This document shows, piece by piece, positions 54,716 through 61,106 of a stretch of 64,000 nt of DNA. The position numbers and the translations under genes are program-made. The notes under the pieces are model-generated. The model searched no databases. It was not told the DNA's origin and saw only the letters and a program-made list of their open reading frames with translations. Source of the DNA: Cupriavidus sp. (GTDB lineage Bacteria > Pseudomonadota > Gammaproteobacteria > Burkholderiales > Burkholderiaceae); contig JAPSLP010000018.1 in NCBI GenBank assembly GCA_031180665.1, forward strand, positions 34,915 through 98,914, written 5' to 3'. Within the stretch, counting starts at the first letter, position 1. Each line of letters starts with the position of its first letter.

Positions 54716-55678
54716 ATGGCCGGTGCCAGCCTGCTCGCGCTGCTCGACGATATTTCGACGATCCTCGACGACGTCGCCACCATGAGCAAGGTCGCCGCGC
54801 GCAAGACCGCGGGCGTGCTCGGCGACGACCTCGCGCTGAACGCGCAACAGGTGACCGGCCTGAAGGCCGAGCGCGAGCTGCCCGTCGTATGGGCGGTGGC
54901 GATCGGCTCGTTGCGCAACAAGGTGATTCTGGTCCCGGCGGCGCTGGCGATCAGCGCCTTTGCGCCATGGGCCGTGACACCGCTGCTGATGATCGGCGGC
55001 GCCTTCCTGTGCTACGAGGGCTTCGAGAAACTGGCCCATCGCTATCTGCCGGGCCACGCCGAACCCACCGAACGCGCCAGGGAGGCGGTCGAGCGCGCCG
55101 CGCTGCGGCAGGCGGCGTCCAATCCTGCGGTCGACCTGGTCGCGCTGGAGAAGGAAAAGATCAAGGGCGCGGTGCGTACCGACTTCATCCTGTCGGCCGA
55201 AATCATCGTGATCTCGCTCGGCACGGTGGCCAACGCGCCATTCGGCACCCGACTGGCGGTGCTGACAGCGATCTCGCTGCTGATGACGGTGGGGGTCTAC
55301 GGGCTGGTCGCGGGCATCGTCAAGCTCGACGATGCCGGGCTCTATCTGAGCGGCCGCGGCAATGGATTTGCGCGCCGCATCGGCGACGGCCTGCTGCGGC
55401 TGGCGCCGATGCTGATGAAGACGCTGTCGGTGGCGGGCACGATCGCGATGTTCCTGGTCGGCGGCGGCATCCTGGTCCATGGCCTGCCGTGGGCCCACCA
55501 TCTGGAGGAAAGCGCCGCGCAATGGCTCGGGGCCGTTCCCGGCGTCGGGCCCTTCCTGGCCTGGCTGGGACCGCTGCTGATCAATCTGGTCGGCGGCGTG
55601 ATGGCTGGCGCCGTCGTGCTGGCCGGCGTGATGCTGGTGCAGCGCGGCCGGCGGGCGTTGCGGCCAAGTTCGCACTGA
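54716..55678 (+). CDS. yedI: DUF808 family inner-membrane protein (YedI-like)
   Basis: A 320-residue protein. The N-terminus MAGASLLALLDDISTILDDVATMSKVAARKTAGVLGDDLALNAQQV and the KAERELPVVWAVAIGSLRNK segment are the hallmarks of DUF808. About six to seven hydrophobic segments follow, with EGFEKLAHR and VRTDFILSAEIIVISLG conserved. Function is unknown. GGGAGG before the ATG at 54716 fixes the start. It is divergent from the hybrid kinase operon and convergent with tag. Confidence 0.93.
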   Translation: MAGASLLALLDDISTILDDVATMSKVAARKTAGVLGDDLALNAQQVTGLKAERELPVVWAVAIGSLRNKVILVPAALAISAFAPWAVTPLLMIGGAFLCYEGFEKLAHRYLPGHAEPTERAREAVERAALRQAASNPAVDLVALEKEKIKGAVRTDFILSAEIIVISLGTVANAPFGTRLAVLTAISLLMTVGVYGLVAGIVKLDDAGLYLSGRGNGFARRIGDGLLRLAPMLMKTLSVAGTIAMFLVGGGILVHGLPWAHHLEESAAQWLGAVPGVGPFLAWLGPLLINLVGGVMAGAVVLAGVMLVQRGRRALRPSSH

Positions 55679-55707
55679 AGCCCCGCCAGGCGTTTCCCAC
55701 GGCTGCC

Positions 55708-55716
55708 TGGGGATAA
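55708..55716 (-). promoter_or_regulatory. DnaA-box-like nonamer 1
   Basis: TTATCCCCA on the minus strand (TGGGGATAA as written), one mismatch from TTATCCACA. The adjoining text GGGGACAACC looks like a further decayed box. Confidence 0.5.
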
Positions 55717-55923
55717 CTCCGGGGACAACCCTGTGCCCGTCCTGTGCGCCGCACAAGGGACAAGGGCTGGGCAGCGTGTGGGACGCCTGTGGACCGAGGA
55801 CGAACAACTCCGGCGCGTTCCGAACCCGTTTCCGCGGGGGCATCGGGTTATCCCGTATACGTCGGGTTTTCCCCTAAGCCTTATACAGTCCGCCAGCCCT
55901 TGTGCCGCAAGGGCGCGGGGCCT

Positions 55924-55966
55924 TTATCCACTGCCAAGGGCGCCGTTTACCTACTACTACTATCTA
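55924..55966 (+). other. Origin-unwinding-like module: DnaA box, GC stretch, CTA trios
   Basis: TTATCCACT (55924-55932, one mismatch from the DnaA box), then a GC-rich spacer, then CTACTACTACTA (55951-55962), T and CTA (55964-55966). A DnaA box followed by a GC-rich element and a run of such trinucleotides is the layout described for the basal unwinding system of bacterial origins (DnaA-trio). The order and strand agree. Confidence 0.5.
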
Positions 55967-55991
55967 CGTATACGTAAACAATCTTTAAAGA
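55965..55991. repeat. Two perfect palindromes next to the CTA run
   Basis: TACGTATACGTA (55965-55976) and TCTTTAAAGA (55982-55991) are perfect palindromes in an AT-rich patch. The core CGTATACG also occurs at 55854-55861, 113 bases upstream. Confidence 0.75.
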
Positions 55992-56078
55992 CCATGGAGC
56001 ACCGTTGCGCGGTGCGGTGGCTGGATGTGCGTTTACGCACGTTACGCAGGCAGTCCGGCGGACGCGGCCGGGGTCCCG

Positions 56079-56735
56079 CTACCGCGGCACCTTGAAGGCC
56101 GCCCGTCTGCGTTGCGCCTCCTCGCGCGCCCAGCAACCCTGCTGGTGGTCGTTGACCATCCCCATCGCCTGCATCAGCGCATACATCGTGGTCGGTCCGA
56201 CGAAGCGCCAGCCGCGCTTCTTCAGGTCCTTGGACAGCGCCGTCGCCTCCGGGCAGGTCGTCATCGTGCGCAGCACCTCGGGCGTCAGCACGGCCGGCCG
56301 GCTCTTGGGGTCGGGCTCGTAGCGCCACAGATAGGCGGCCAGCGAGGACTCGGTCTCGAGCAGTTCGAGCGCGCGCTGGGCGTTGTTGATCGCCGCCTCG
56401 ATCTTGCCGCGGTGGCGCACGATGCCGGCATCGCCGAGCAGCCGCTCGATGTCGCGTTCGCCGAAGCGCGCCACCTTCTCGACGTCGAAGTTGGCGAAGG
56501 CCTTGCGGAAGGCCTCGCGCTTGCGCAGGATCGTCAGCCAGCTCAGGCCGGCCTGGAAGCCCTCGAGGCACAGCTTCTCGAACAGGCGGCGGTCGTCGTC
56601 AACCGGATAGCCCCACTCGTTGTCGTGATAGTGGCAATAGTCCTCGAGCGTGCCGCACCAGCTGCAACGTGGCAGCGGCGTGCCGGGCGCCGCTGCAGCC
56701 TGCTTGGATCTGGTGGTGGCGGGCATGGTGGTCAT
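56079..56735 (-). CDS. tag: DNA-3-methyladenine glycosylase I
   Basis: A 218-residue base-excision enzyme of the Tag family. It has the zinc-site residues C and H in LPRCSWCG and YCHYHDNEWGYP, then LFEKLCLEGFQAGLSWLTILRKREAFRKAF, and the closing FVGPTTMYALMQAMGMVNDHQQGC. It removes 3-methyladenine from alkylated DNA. GGAGACACG before the ATG at 56735 sets the start; about 18 residues precede the domain. Confidence 0.95.
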   Translation of the reverse strand: MTTMPATTRSKQAAAAPGTPLPRCSWCGTLEDYCHYHDNEWGYPVDDDRRLFEKLCLEGFQAGLSWLTILRKREAFRKAFANFDVEKVARFGERDIERLLGDAGIVRHRGKIEAAINNAQRALELLETESSLAAYLWRYEPDPKSRPAVLTPEVLRTMTTCPEATALSKDLKKRGWRFVGPTTMYALMQAMGMVNDHQQGCWAREEAQRRRAAFKVPR

Positions 56736-56939
56736 CGTGTCTCCGTCGTGTGGGTGGGGGCCGATGGGCAACGCAAGTCGGCAAGCCGCCATGTTAGTGC
56801 CACTCCGGCCCGATTGGAGCGGACCACGCCGCCACGCTGCATTTCAAAATATTTGACCGAGGCATCCGCAACGCTTCACGCCGCGGCGGCGGGGATTTGT
56901 CACACTAGGCCCGTATTCCACGAGGTCGAAAGGATTCCC

Positions 56940-57830
56940 ATGCTGCCCGCGCTCTATGTCTCCCACGGTTCGCCGATGCTGGCGATCGAACCCGGCCCGG
57001 TGGGCCCGGCGTTCGATGCGCTGGGCGCGCGGCTGCGCGCCTTGCAGCCGCGCGCGGTGCTGGTGATCTCCGCCCATTGGATCTACAGCACGCTGGCCGT
57101 GACCGCGGCCGAGCGCCAGCAGGCCTGGCACGACTTCGGCGGCTTCCCGCCGCAGCTCTATGCGCTGCGCTACGACGCACCGGGTTCGCCGGCGCTGGCG
57201 GCGCGCGTCAAGGCGGTGGTCGAGGCCGCCGGCATCCCGGGCGCGGGCTTTGTCGCACTGGACGAGGCCCGGCCGCTCGATCACGGCGCCTGGCTCCCGA
57301 TGCGGTATTTCTTCCCCGACGCCGACGTGCCGGTGGTGCAGCTGGCGCTGAACCCCTACCTGGACCCGGCGGTGCAGATCGAGATCGGCCGCGCGCTGGC
57401 ACCGCTGCGCGACGAGGGCGTGCTGGTGGTCGGCTCGGGCAGCTTCACGCATAACCTGCGCGAGGTGTTCGGCGAGGACCGGCCCACGCAGCATGGCGGT
57501 GCGGTCGAGCTCTACGTCGAGGCCTTTCGCGGCTGGATGGCCGATGCGCTGGACGAAGCGCTGCGCACCGGCGATACCGCGCGCATTTCCCGCTATCGCA
57601 GCGAGGCGCCGCATGCGCGCCGGGCCCATCCGACCGACGAGCACCTGCTGCCGTTCTTCGTCGCGCTGGGTGCCGCGCTGGGACCGGCGGGTGGACCGGC
57701 GGGGGGACCGGCGGACAGCGCCGCTGCCAAGGCGGCCCGGGTCGCGCGCGCGACCGACGCGGTGACTTACGGCGTGCTGGCGATGGATACCTTCGTCTTC
57801 GAGGGGATGGGCGTGGCCGCCGCCGCGTGA
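56940..57830 (+). CDS. DODA-type extradiol ring-opening dioxygenase family protein (YgiD-like)
   Basis: A 296-residue protein of the LigB superfamily. Metal and active-site motifs are LYVSHGSPMLAI (His near residue 9), VISAHWIYSTLAVT, DHGAWLPMRYFFPDADVPVVQL and VVGSGSFTHNL. Relatives open catechol-type rings, for example DOPA, to semialdehydes. A Gly-Pro-Ala run (GPAGGPAGGPA) near residue 250, coded by a short GGACCGGCGG repeat, interrupts the C-terminal part. AAGGATTCCC precedes the ATG. It is divergent from tag. Confidence 0.9.
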   Translation: MLPALYVSHGSPMLAIEPGPVGPAFDALGARLRALQPRAVLVISAHWIYSTLAVTAAERQQAWHDFGGFPPQLYALRYDAPGSPALAARVKAVVEAAGIPGAGFVALDEARPLDHGAWLPMRYFFPDADVPVVQLALNPYLDPAVQIEIGRALAPLRDEGVLVVGSGSFTHNLREVFGEDRPTQHGGAVELYVEAFRGWMADALDEALRTGDTARISRYRSEAPHARRAHPTDEHLLPFFVALGAALGPAGGPAGGPADSAAAKAARVARATDAVTYGVLAMDTFVFEGMGVAAAA

Positions 57831-57849
57831 AAACGATGGCGCGGTTCGG

Positions 57850-59175
57850 CTAGGCCGCCGCCGGCGGTGACCCCAGCAGGCCGCGCCGGCGCAGCGCAAA
57901 GGCGAACGCGCCCAGCGCCGCCAGCCCCAGCACCACCATCACCCACAGCATCAGCCAATAGCCGCCGGCCGCGCTCCACATCAGCGCGCCCAGCCATGGG
58001 GCGATCGCCTGCATCAGCAGTACCGGCGTCATCATCAGCCCGTTCAGCGTCGCATAGTGGTGCCGCGAGATCAGCTCGGGCATCGCCATCGCGCGCAGCA
58101 TCGTGTTGATGCCGTTGGCGCAGCCATACAGCACCGCGGCCAGCATCAGCCACTTGCCGTGGCCCAGGGCCAGCGTCAGCAGGCCGAGGCACATCACCAG
58201 ATAGACCGGCATCGCGATCCGCACCGGCTGGCGCGACGGCATGCGCGCCATCGCGAGACGGCCGATCACCTGTGCCGGCCCGATCAGCGCCGCTACCATC
58301 AACTGCTCGCCGACCGGCAGCCCCTTCTCGTTGAGCATCGGGATCAGGTGCGCGCCCAGCAGCGAGGCCACCACCGCCAGCGCGGTGAAAGCCAGCACCA
58401 CCGACCAGAACACCGGATCGCGCAGCGCCAGCGTGGCGATGCCGGGCGAACTGCTTCCCAGCGGCGCGACCGGCTGCACGCTGGCATAGGTCGGATGCGG
58501 CGTGAAGCGCAAGCGCGCATGCAGCGGCGCGCAGACCAGCAGGTTCAGCGCGGCGAAGATCAGCAGCGTGCCGCGCCAGCCGATATGCAATACCAGCCAT
58601 TGCGCCAGCGGAATGAAGATGGTGCTGGCAAAGCCCGCCACCAGCGTCACGATGACGATCGACTTCTGGTAGCCGTCGCCGTAGGCCTGGCGCAGTACGA
58701 CGAAGGCAGGCTCGTACAGCGTGGTCGCCATTGCCAGGCCGAGCGGCACCCACATCAGCAGGAACAGCGTCGGGCTGGGCGTCCAGGCCCACAGCATCAG
58801 TCCCAGTCCCGCCAGCACCGAGCCGGTGCCCATGACCCACCGCGCCGGCGCGCGGTCGAGCAGCCGCCCCACCGCGAACGAGCACAGCGCCCAGACCAGC
58901 AGGCCCAGCGAATAGCCGCCGGCCAGGAAGGGCTTGCCGTAGCCCAGCGTGCGGCTCATCGGCTCGATGAAGACGGTGAAGGCGAAGTACAGCGTGCCCC
59001 AGGAAATGGTCTCGGTCAGGCCGAGCACCCAGGCCAGATGGCGGGGCGGTTCGGACCAGGGGGCGGGGTGGGGCTGCGCTTGGGCGGGGCCGGCGGCGTC
59101 GCTGTCGGCCGCCATACCGGGCGCGGAGCCGGCGGTGTCGGGGCGGGGACCGGGAGAGAGGTCGGGTGTCGTCAT
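57850..59175 (-). CDS. MFS transporter
   Basis: A 441-residue protein with a Pro/Ala-rich N-terminal cytoplasmic tail of about 45 residues, then twelve helices. Features include LTETISWGTLYFAFTVF, YSLGLLVWALCSFAVGRLLDR, EPAFVVLRQAYGDGYQKSIV and, in the second half, YGCANGINTMLRAMAMPELI. The monocarboxylate-type layout gives no clear substrate. It is convergent with the dioxygenase gene. The ATG at 59175 is used; the frame upstream is open by chance. Confidence 0.88.
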   Translation of the reverse strand: MTTPDLSPGPRPDTAGSAPGMAADSDAAGPAQAQPHPAPWSEPPRHLAWVLGLTETISWGTLYFAFTVFIEPMSRTLGYGKPFLAGGYSLGLLVWALCSFAVGRLLDRAPARWVMGTGSVLAGLGLMLWAWTPSPTLFLLMWVPLGLAMATTLYEPAFVVLRQAYGDGYQKSIVIVTLVAGFASTIFIPLAQWLVLHIGWRGTLLIFAALNLLVCAPLHARLRFTPHPTYASVQPVAPLGSSSPGIATLALRDPVFWSVVLAFTALAVVASLLGAHLIPMLNEKGLPVGEQLMVAALIGPAQVIGRLAMARMPSRQPVRIAMPVYLVMCLGLLTLALGHGKWLMLAAVLYGCANGINTMLRAMAMPELISRHHYATLNGLMMTPVLLMQAIAPWLGALMWSAAGGYWLMLWVMVVLGLAALGAFAFALRRRGLLGSPPAAA

Positions 59176-59326
59176 GGCATGCGCCGGGGAGGCCGGCGCC
59201 TGGCCGCCGATGCGATGCCGGCGGCGCATGGTTGGGGAAACCCGATTGTAGCGGCGGCCCGCTGCGGCGTGCGCGCAGGCGTTGCGCGATGGCATCGCGC
59301 GGGCCCGCTTTGCTGCCTTGCAGCCC

Positions 59327-59740
59327 CTACGCCCTGGCGTCGGGCGGTCCCTTCAGCTCGACCACATTGCCATCGGGATCGCGCAGATAGATCGACGGCC
59401 CCGTGCCCTCGGCGCCGTAGCGCGATTCGACCGGCCCGGCTTCGACGCCGTGCGCGCGCAGATGGGCGGCGATGGCCTGCGCATCGAAGGGCTCGACGCG
59501 CAGGCAGAAGTGATCCAGATTGCGGCCCTCAGCGCCGGGCCCCGCGCCGCCGGCCTTGCCCAGCGGGCCGTCGAGCGTGACCAGGTCGATCAGGCTGGCG
59601 CCGGCGCGCAGCTGCGTCAGCCCCAGCTTCGGCTGCTCGCGCTCCAGCGTGCAGCCCAGCACGTCCACGTAGAAGCGCAGCAGCGCCGGCACGTCGGCGC
59701 TGCGCAGCACCAGATGATCGATACCCCGGATCGACAGCAT
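59327..59740 (-). CDS. VOC (glyoxalase/bleomycin resistance) family protein
   Basis: A 137-residue protein with the paired beta-alpha-beta-beta-beta modules of the vicinal oxygen chelate fold: GIDHLVLRSADVPALLRFYVDVLG, NLDHFCLRVEPFD, and IYLRDPDGNVVELKG. Histidine and glutamate metal ligands are in place. Relatives include glyoxalase I-like and dioxygenase-like proteins; the substrate is not known. It lies 17 bases after the GFA gene on the same strand, so the two are probably one operon. Confidence 0.88.
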   Translation of the reverse strand: MLSIRGIDHLVLRSADVPALLRFYVDVLGCTLEREQPKLGLTQLRAGASLIDLVTLDGPLGKAGGAGPGAEGRNLDHFCLRVEPFDAQAIAAHLRAHGVEAGPVESRYGAEGTGPSIYLRDPDGNVVELKGPPDARA

Positions 59741-59757
59741 GTCTGGCCGCGGCGGCG

Positions 59758-60105
59758 TTACAGGTGCCGCCCGTCGAACGGGATGACCTTCAGCTTGTCC
59801 AGGTCGATCCCCTCCAGGCAGCGCGCATTGACGGCCGCGGTCGGCTGGCCCTGCGGATCCGTGGCTTCGGCGAACGGCCCGCAGCCGCACACCGGGCAGA
59901 AATGGTGGGCAATCTTCATCGAATGGAAGCGGTAGGTCGAGTAGTCGGACTCGGGGTTCTTCAGGTGGAACCGGTCGCGCGGCACGAACCACAGCAGATG
60001 GCCGCGCCGCTGGCAGATCGAGCAATTGCACGACAGCACGGCCTCGATCTCGCCCTCGACCTCGAATGCAATGCGGCCGCAATGGCAGCTGCCCTGGTAT
60101 TGCAT
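59758..60105 (-). CDS. GFA family protein (glutathione-dependent formaldehyde-activating enzyme-like)
   Basis: A 115-residue zinc protein. The cysteine motifs GSCHCGRIAFEVEG, SCNCSICQRRGHLLW and HHFCPVCGCGPF define the GFA/CENP-V fold, with two zinc sites. The founding member adds glutathione to formaldehyde, but most members have unknown substrates. GAGGAGAACACC precedes the ATG. It is upstream of the VOC gene in a two-gene operon; both families handle small aldehydes or thiol adducts, so a shared detoxification role is possible but unproven. Confidence 0.9.
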   Translation of the reverse strand: MQYQGSCHCGRIAFEVEGEIEAVLSCNCSICQRRGHLLWFVPRDRFHLKNPESDYSTYRFHSMKIAHHFCPVCGCGPFAEATDPQGQPTAAVNARCLEGIDLDKLKVIPFDGRHL

Positions 60106-60311
60106 GGTGTTCTCCTCGGTTCCATGGAAGGTGCCGCCGGTGCTTCAGGGGGATGGCTTCGGCGGGTTGGGCTTCAGCGGTTGGCTTCAGCAGGTCCGCC
60201 TCGACCGGTGGCGGCGACTGTCGGTATCCTGACAGTGTAGCGGCATCAACCGGTGTCACAATGCCGCAATCCCCCAGAGCGCATCAGCGCCGATCCCACC
60301 AGGAGACCACC

Positions 60312-60926
60312 ATGAGCGAATCCCACCAGGCGCCGCGTGCCCGCTTCAGCCATATGGAACAGGGCACCCGCGAAGACTGGGCCGCGATCTCGGCCGAGTT
60401 CATGCCCTATGCCGCCGCGCTGCCGGACCGCGTGCTGGCCCATCTGCGGCTGCTCGAAGGCGACTGCGGCGGCTTTCCGGTCGACCGGCTGACCCACAGC
60501 CTGCAGACCGCCACGCTGGCCCACCGCGACGGCCGCGACGAGGAATACGTGGTCTGCGCGCTGCTGCACGATATCGGCGACACGCTGGGCAGCTACAACC
60601 ACCCGGACATCGCCGCGGCGATCCTCAAGCCCTTCGTCAGCGCCGAGAACCTCTGGATGGTGGAAAAGCACGGCGTGTTCCAGGGCTACTACTTCTTCCA
60701 TCACCTGGGCCTGGACCGCAATCTGCGCGAGCAATTCCGCGGCCAGCCCGAGCTGTTCGAGCGCACCGCGGAATTCTGCGCGAAGTACGATGCGGCGGCC
60801 TTCATGACCGACTACGACACGCTGCCGCTGTCGTTCTTCGAGCCGATGGTGCGGCGCGTGTTCGCGCAGCCGAAGAACTCGATGTATGTGAAGAAGGGCG
60901 AGGACAAGCTGGCGCAGGTGGAGTAG
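60312..60926 (+). CDS. HD domain phosphohydrolase-like protein
   Basis: A 204-residue protein with an HD-type metal site: H62 in DRLTHSLQTATLAHRDG and the doublet HD at 86-87 in VVCALLHDIGD, then YNHPDIAAAILKPFVS and MVEKHGVFQGYYFFHHLGLD, which add further histidines. The sequence resembles the mixed-valence diiron group (PhnZ and myo-inositol oxygenase-like) as much as simple phosphohydrolases, so the reaction is open. CAGGAGACCACC before the ATG sets the start. It is divergent from the GFA/VOC operon. Confidence 0.85.
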   Translation: MSESHQAPRARFSHMEQGTREDWAAISAEFMPYAAALPDRVLAHLRLLEGDCGGFPVDRLTHSLQTATLAHRDGRDEEYVVCALLHDIGDTLGSYNHPDIAAAILKPFVSAENLWMVEKHGVFQGYYFFHHLGLDRNLREQFRGQPELFERTAEFCAKYDAAAFMTDYDTLPLSFFEPMVRRVFAQPKNSMYVKKGEDKLAQVE

Positions 60927-60958
60927 GGAGCAACCGCATATCGTCCCGGTTTTCTCCG

Positions 60959-61080
60959 CTCTCCCGCAAGGCGGGAGAGGGGCGGGGGAGAGGGCAAGGG
61001 CGGCTGGGCATGGCAGGCGGCATCGCGAAGCTGCCGCCCGGCCCTCTCCCCCAACCCCTCTCCCACAAGTGGGAGAGGGG
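60959..61080. repeat. REP-type doublet of two facing hairpins
   Basis: Hairpin 1: CTCTCCCGC, loop AAG, GCGGGAGAG (60959-60979). Hairpin 2: CCCCTCTCCCAC, loop AA, GTGGGAGAGGGG (61055-61080). They share the CTCTCCC/GGGAGAG core and bracket about 75 bases, like a BIME. They lie between two convergent genes and may also end transcription from both sides. Confidence 0.85.
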
Positions 61081-61106
61081 AGCCGCTCGGCGGGGATCGA
61101 AGACCC

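Larger units (their letters stand above)
55679..56078. other. 400-base gap between convergent genes with origin-like elements
   Basis: No gene is supported. Because both flanking genes end here, it should hold no promoter for them, yet it contains two DnaA-like boxes, a CTA trinucleotide run, several palindromes and an AT-rich patch (details in the entries inside it). CGGG-TTAT-CCCG near 55843-55854 may act as a terminator for the DUF808 gene. Confidence 0.6.
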
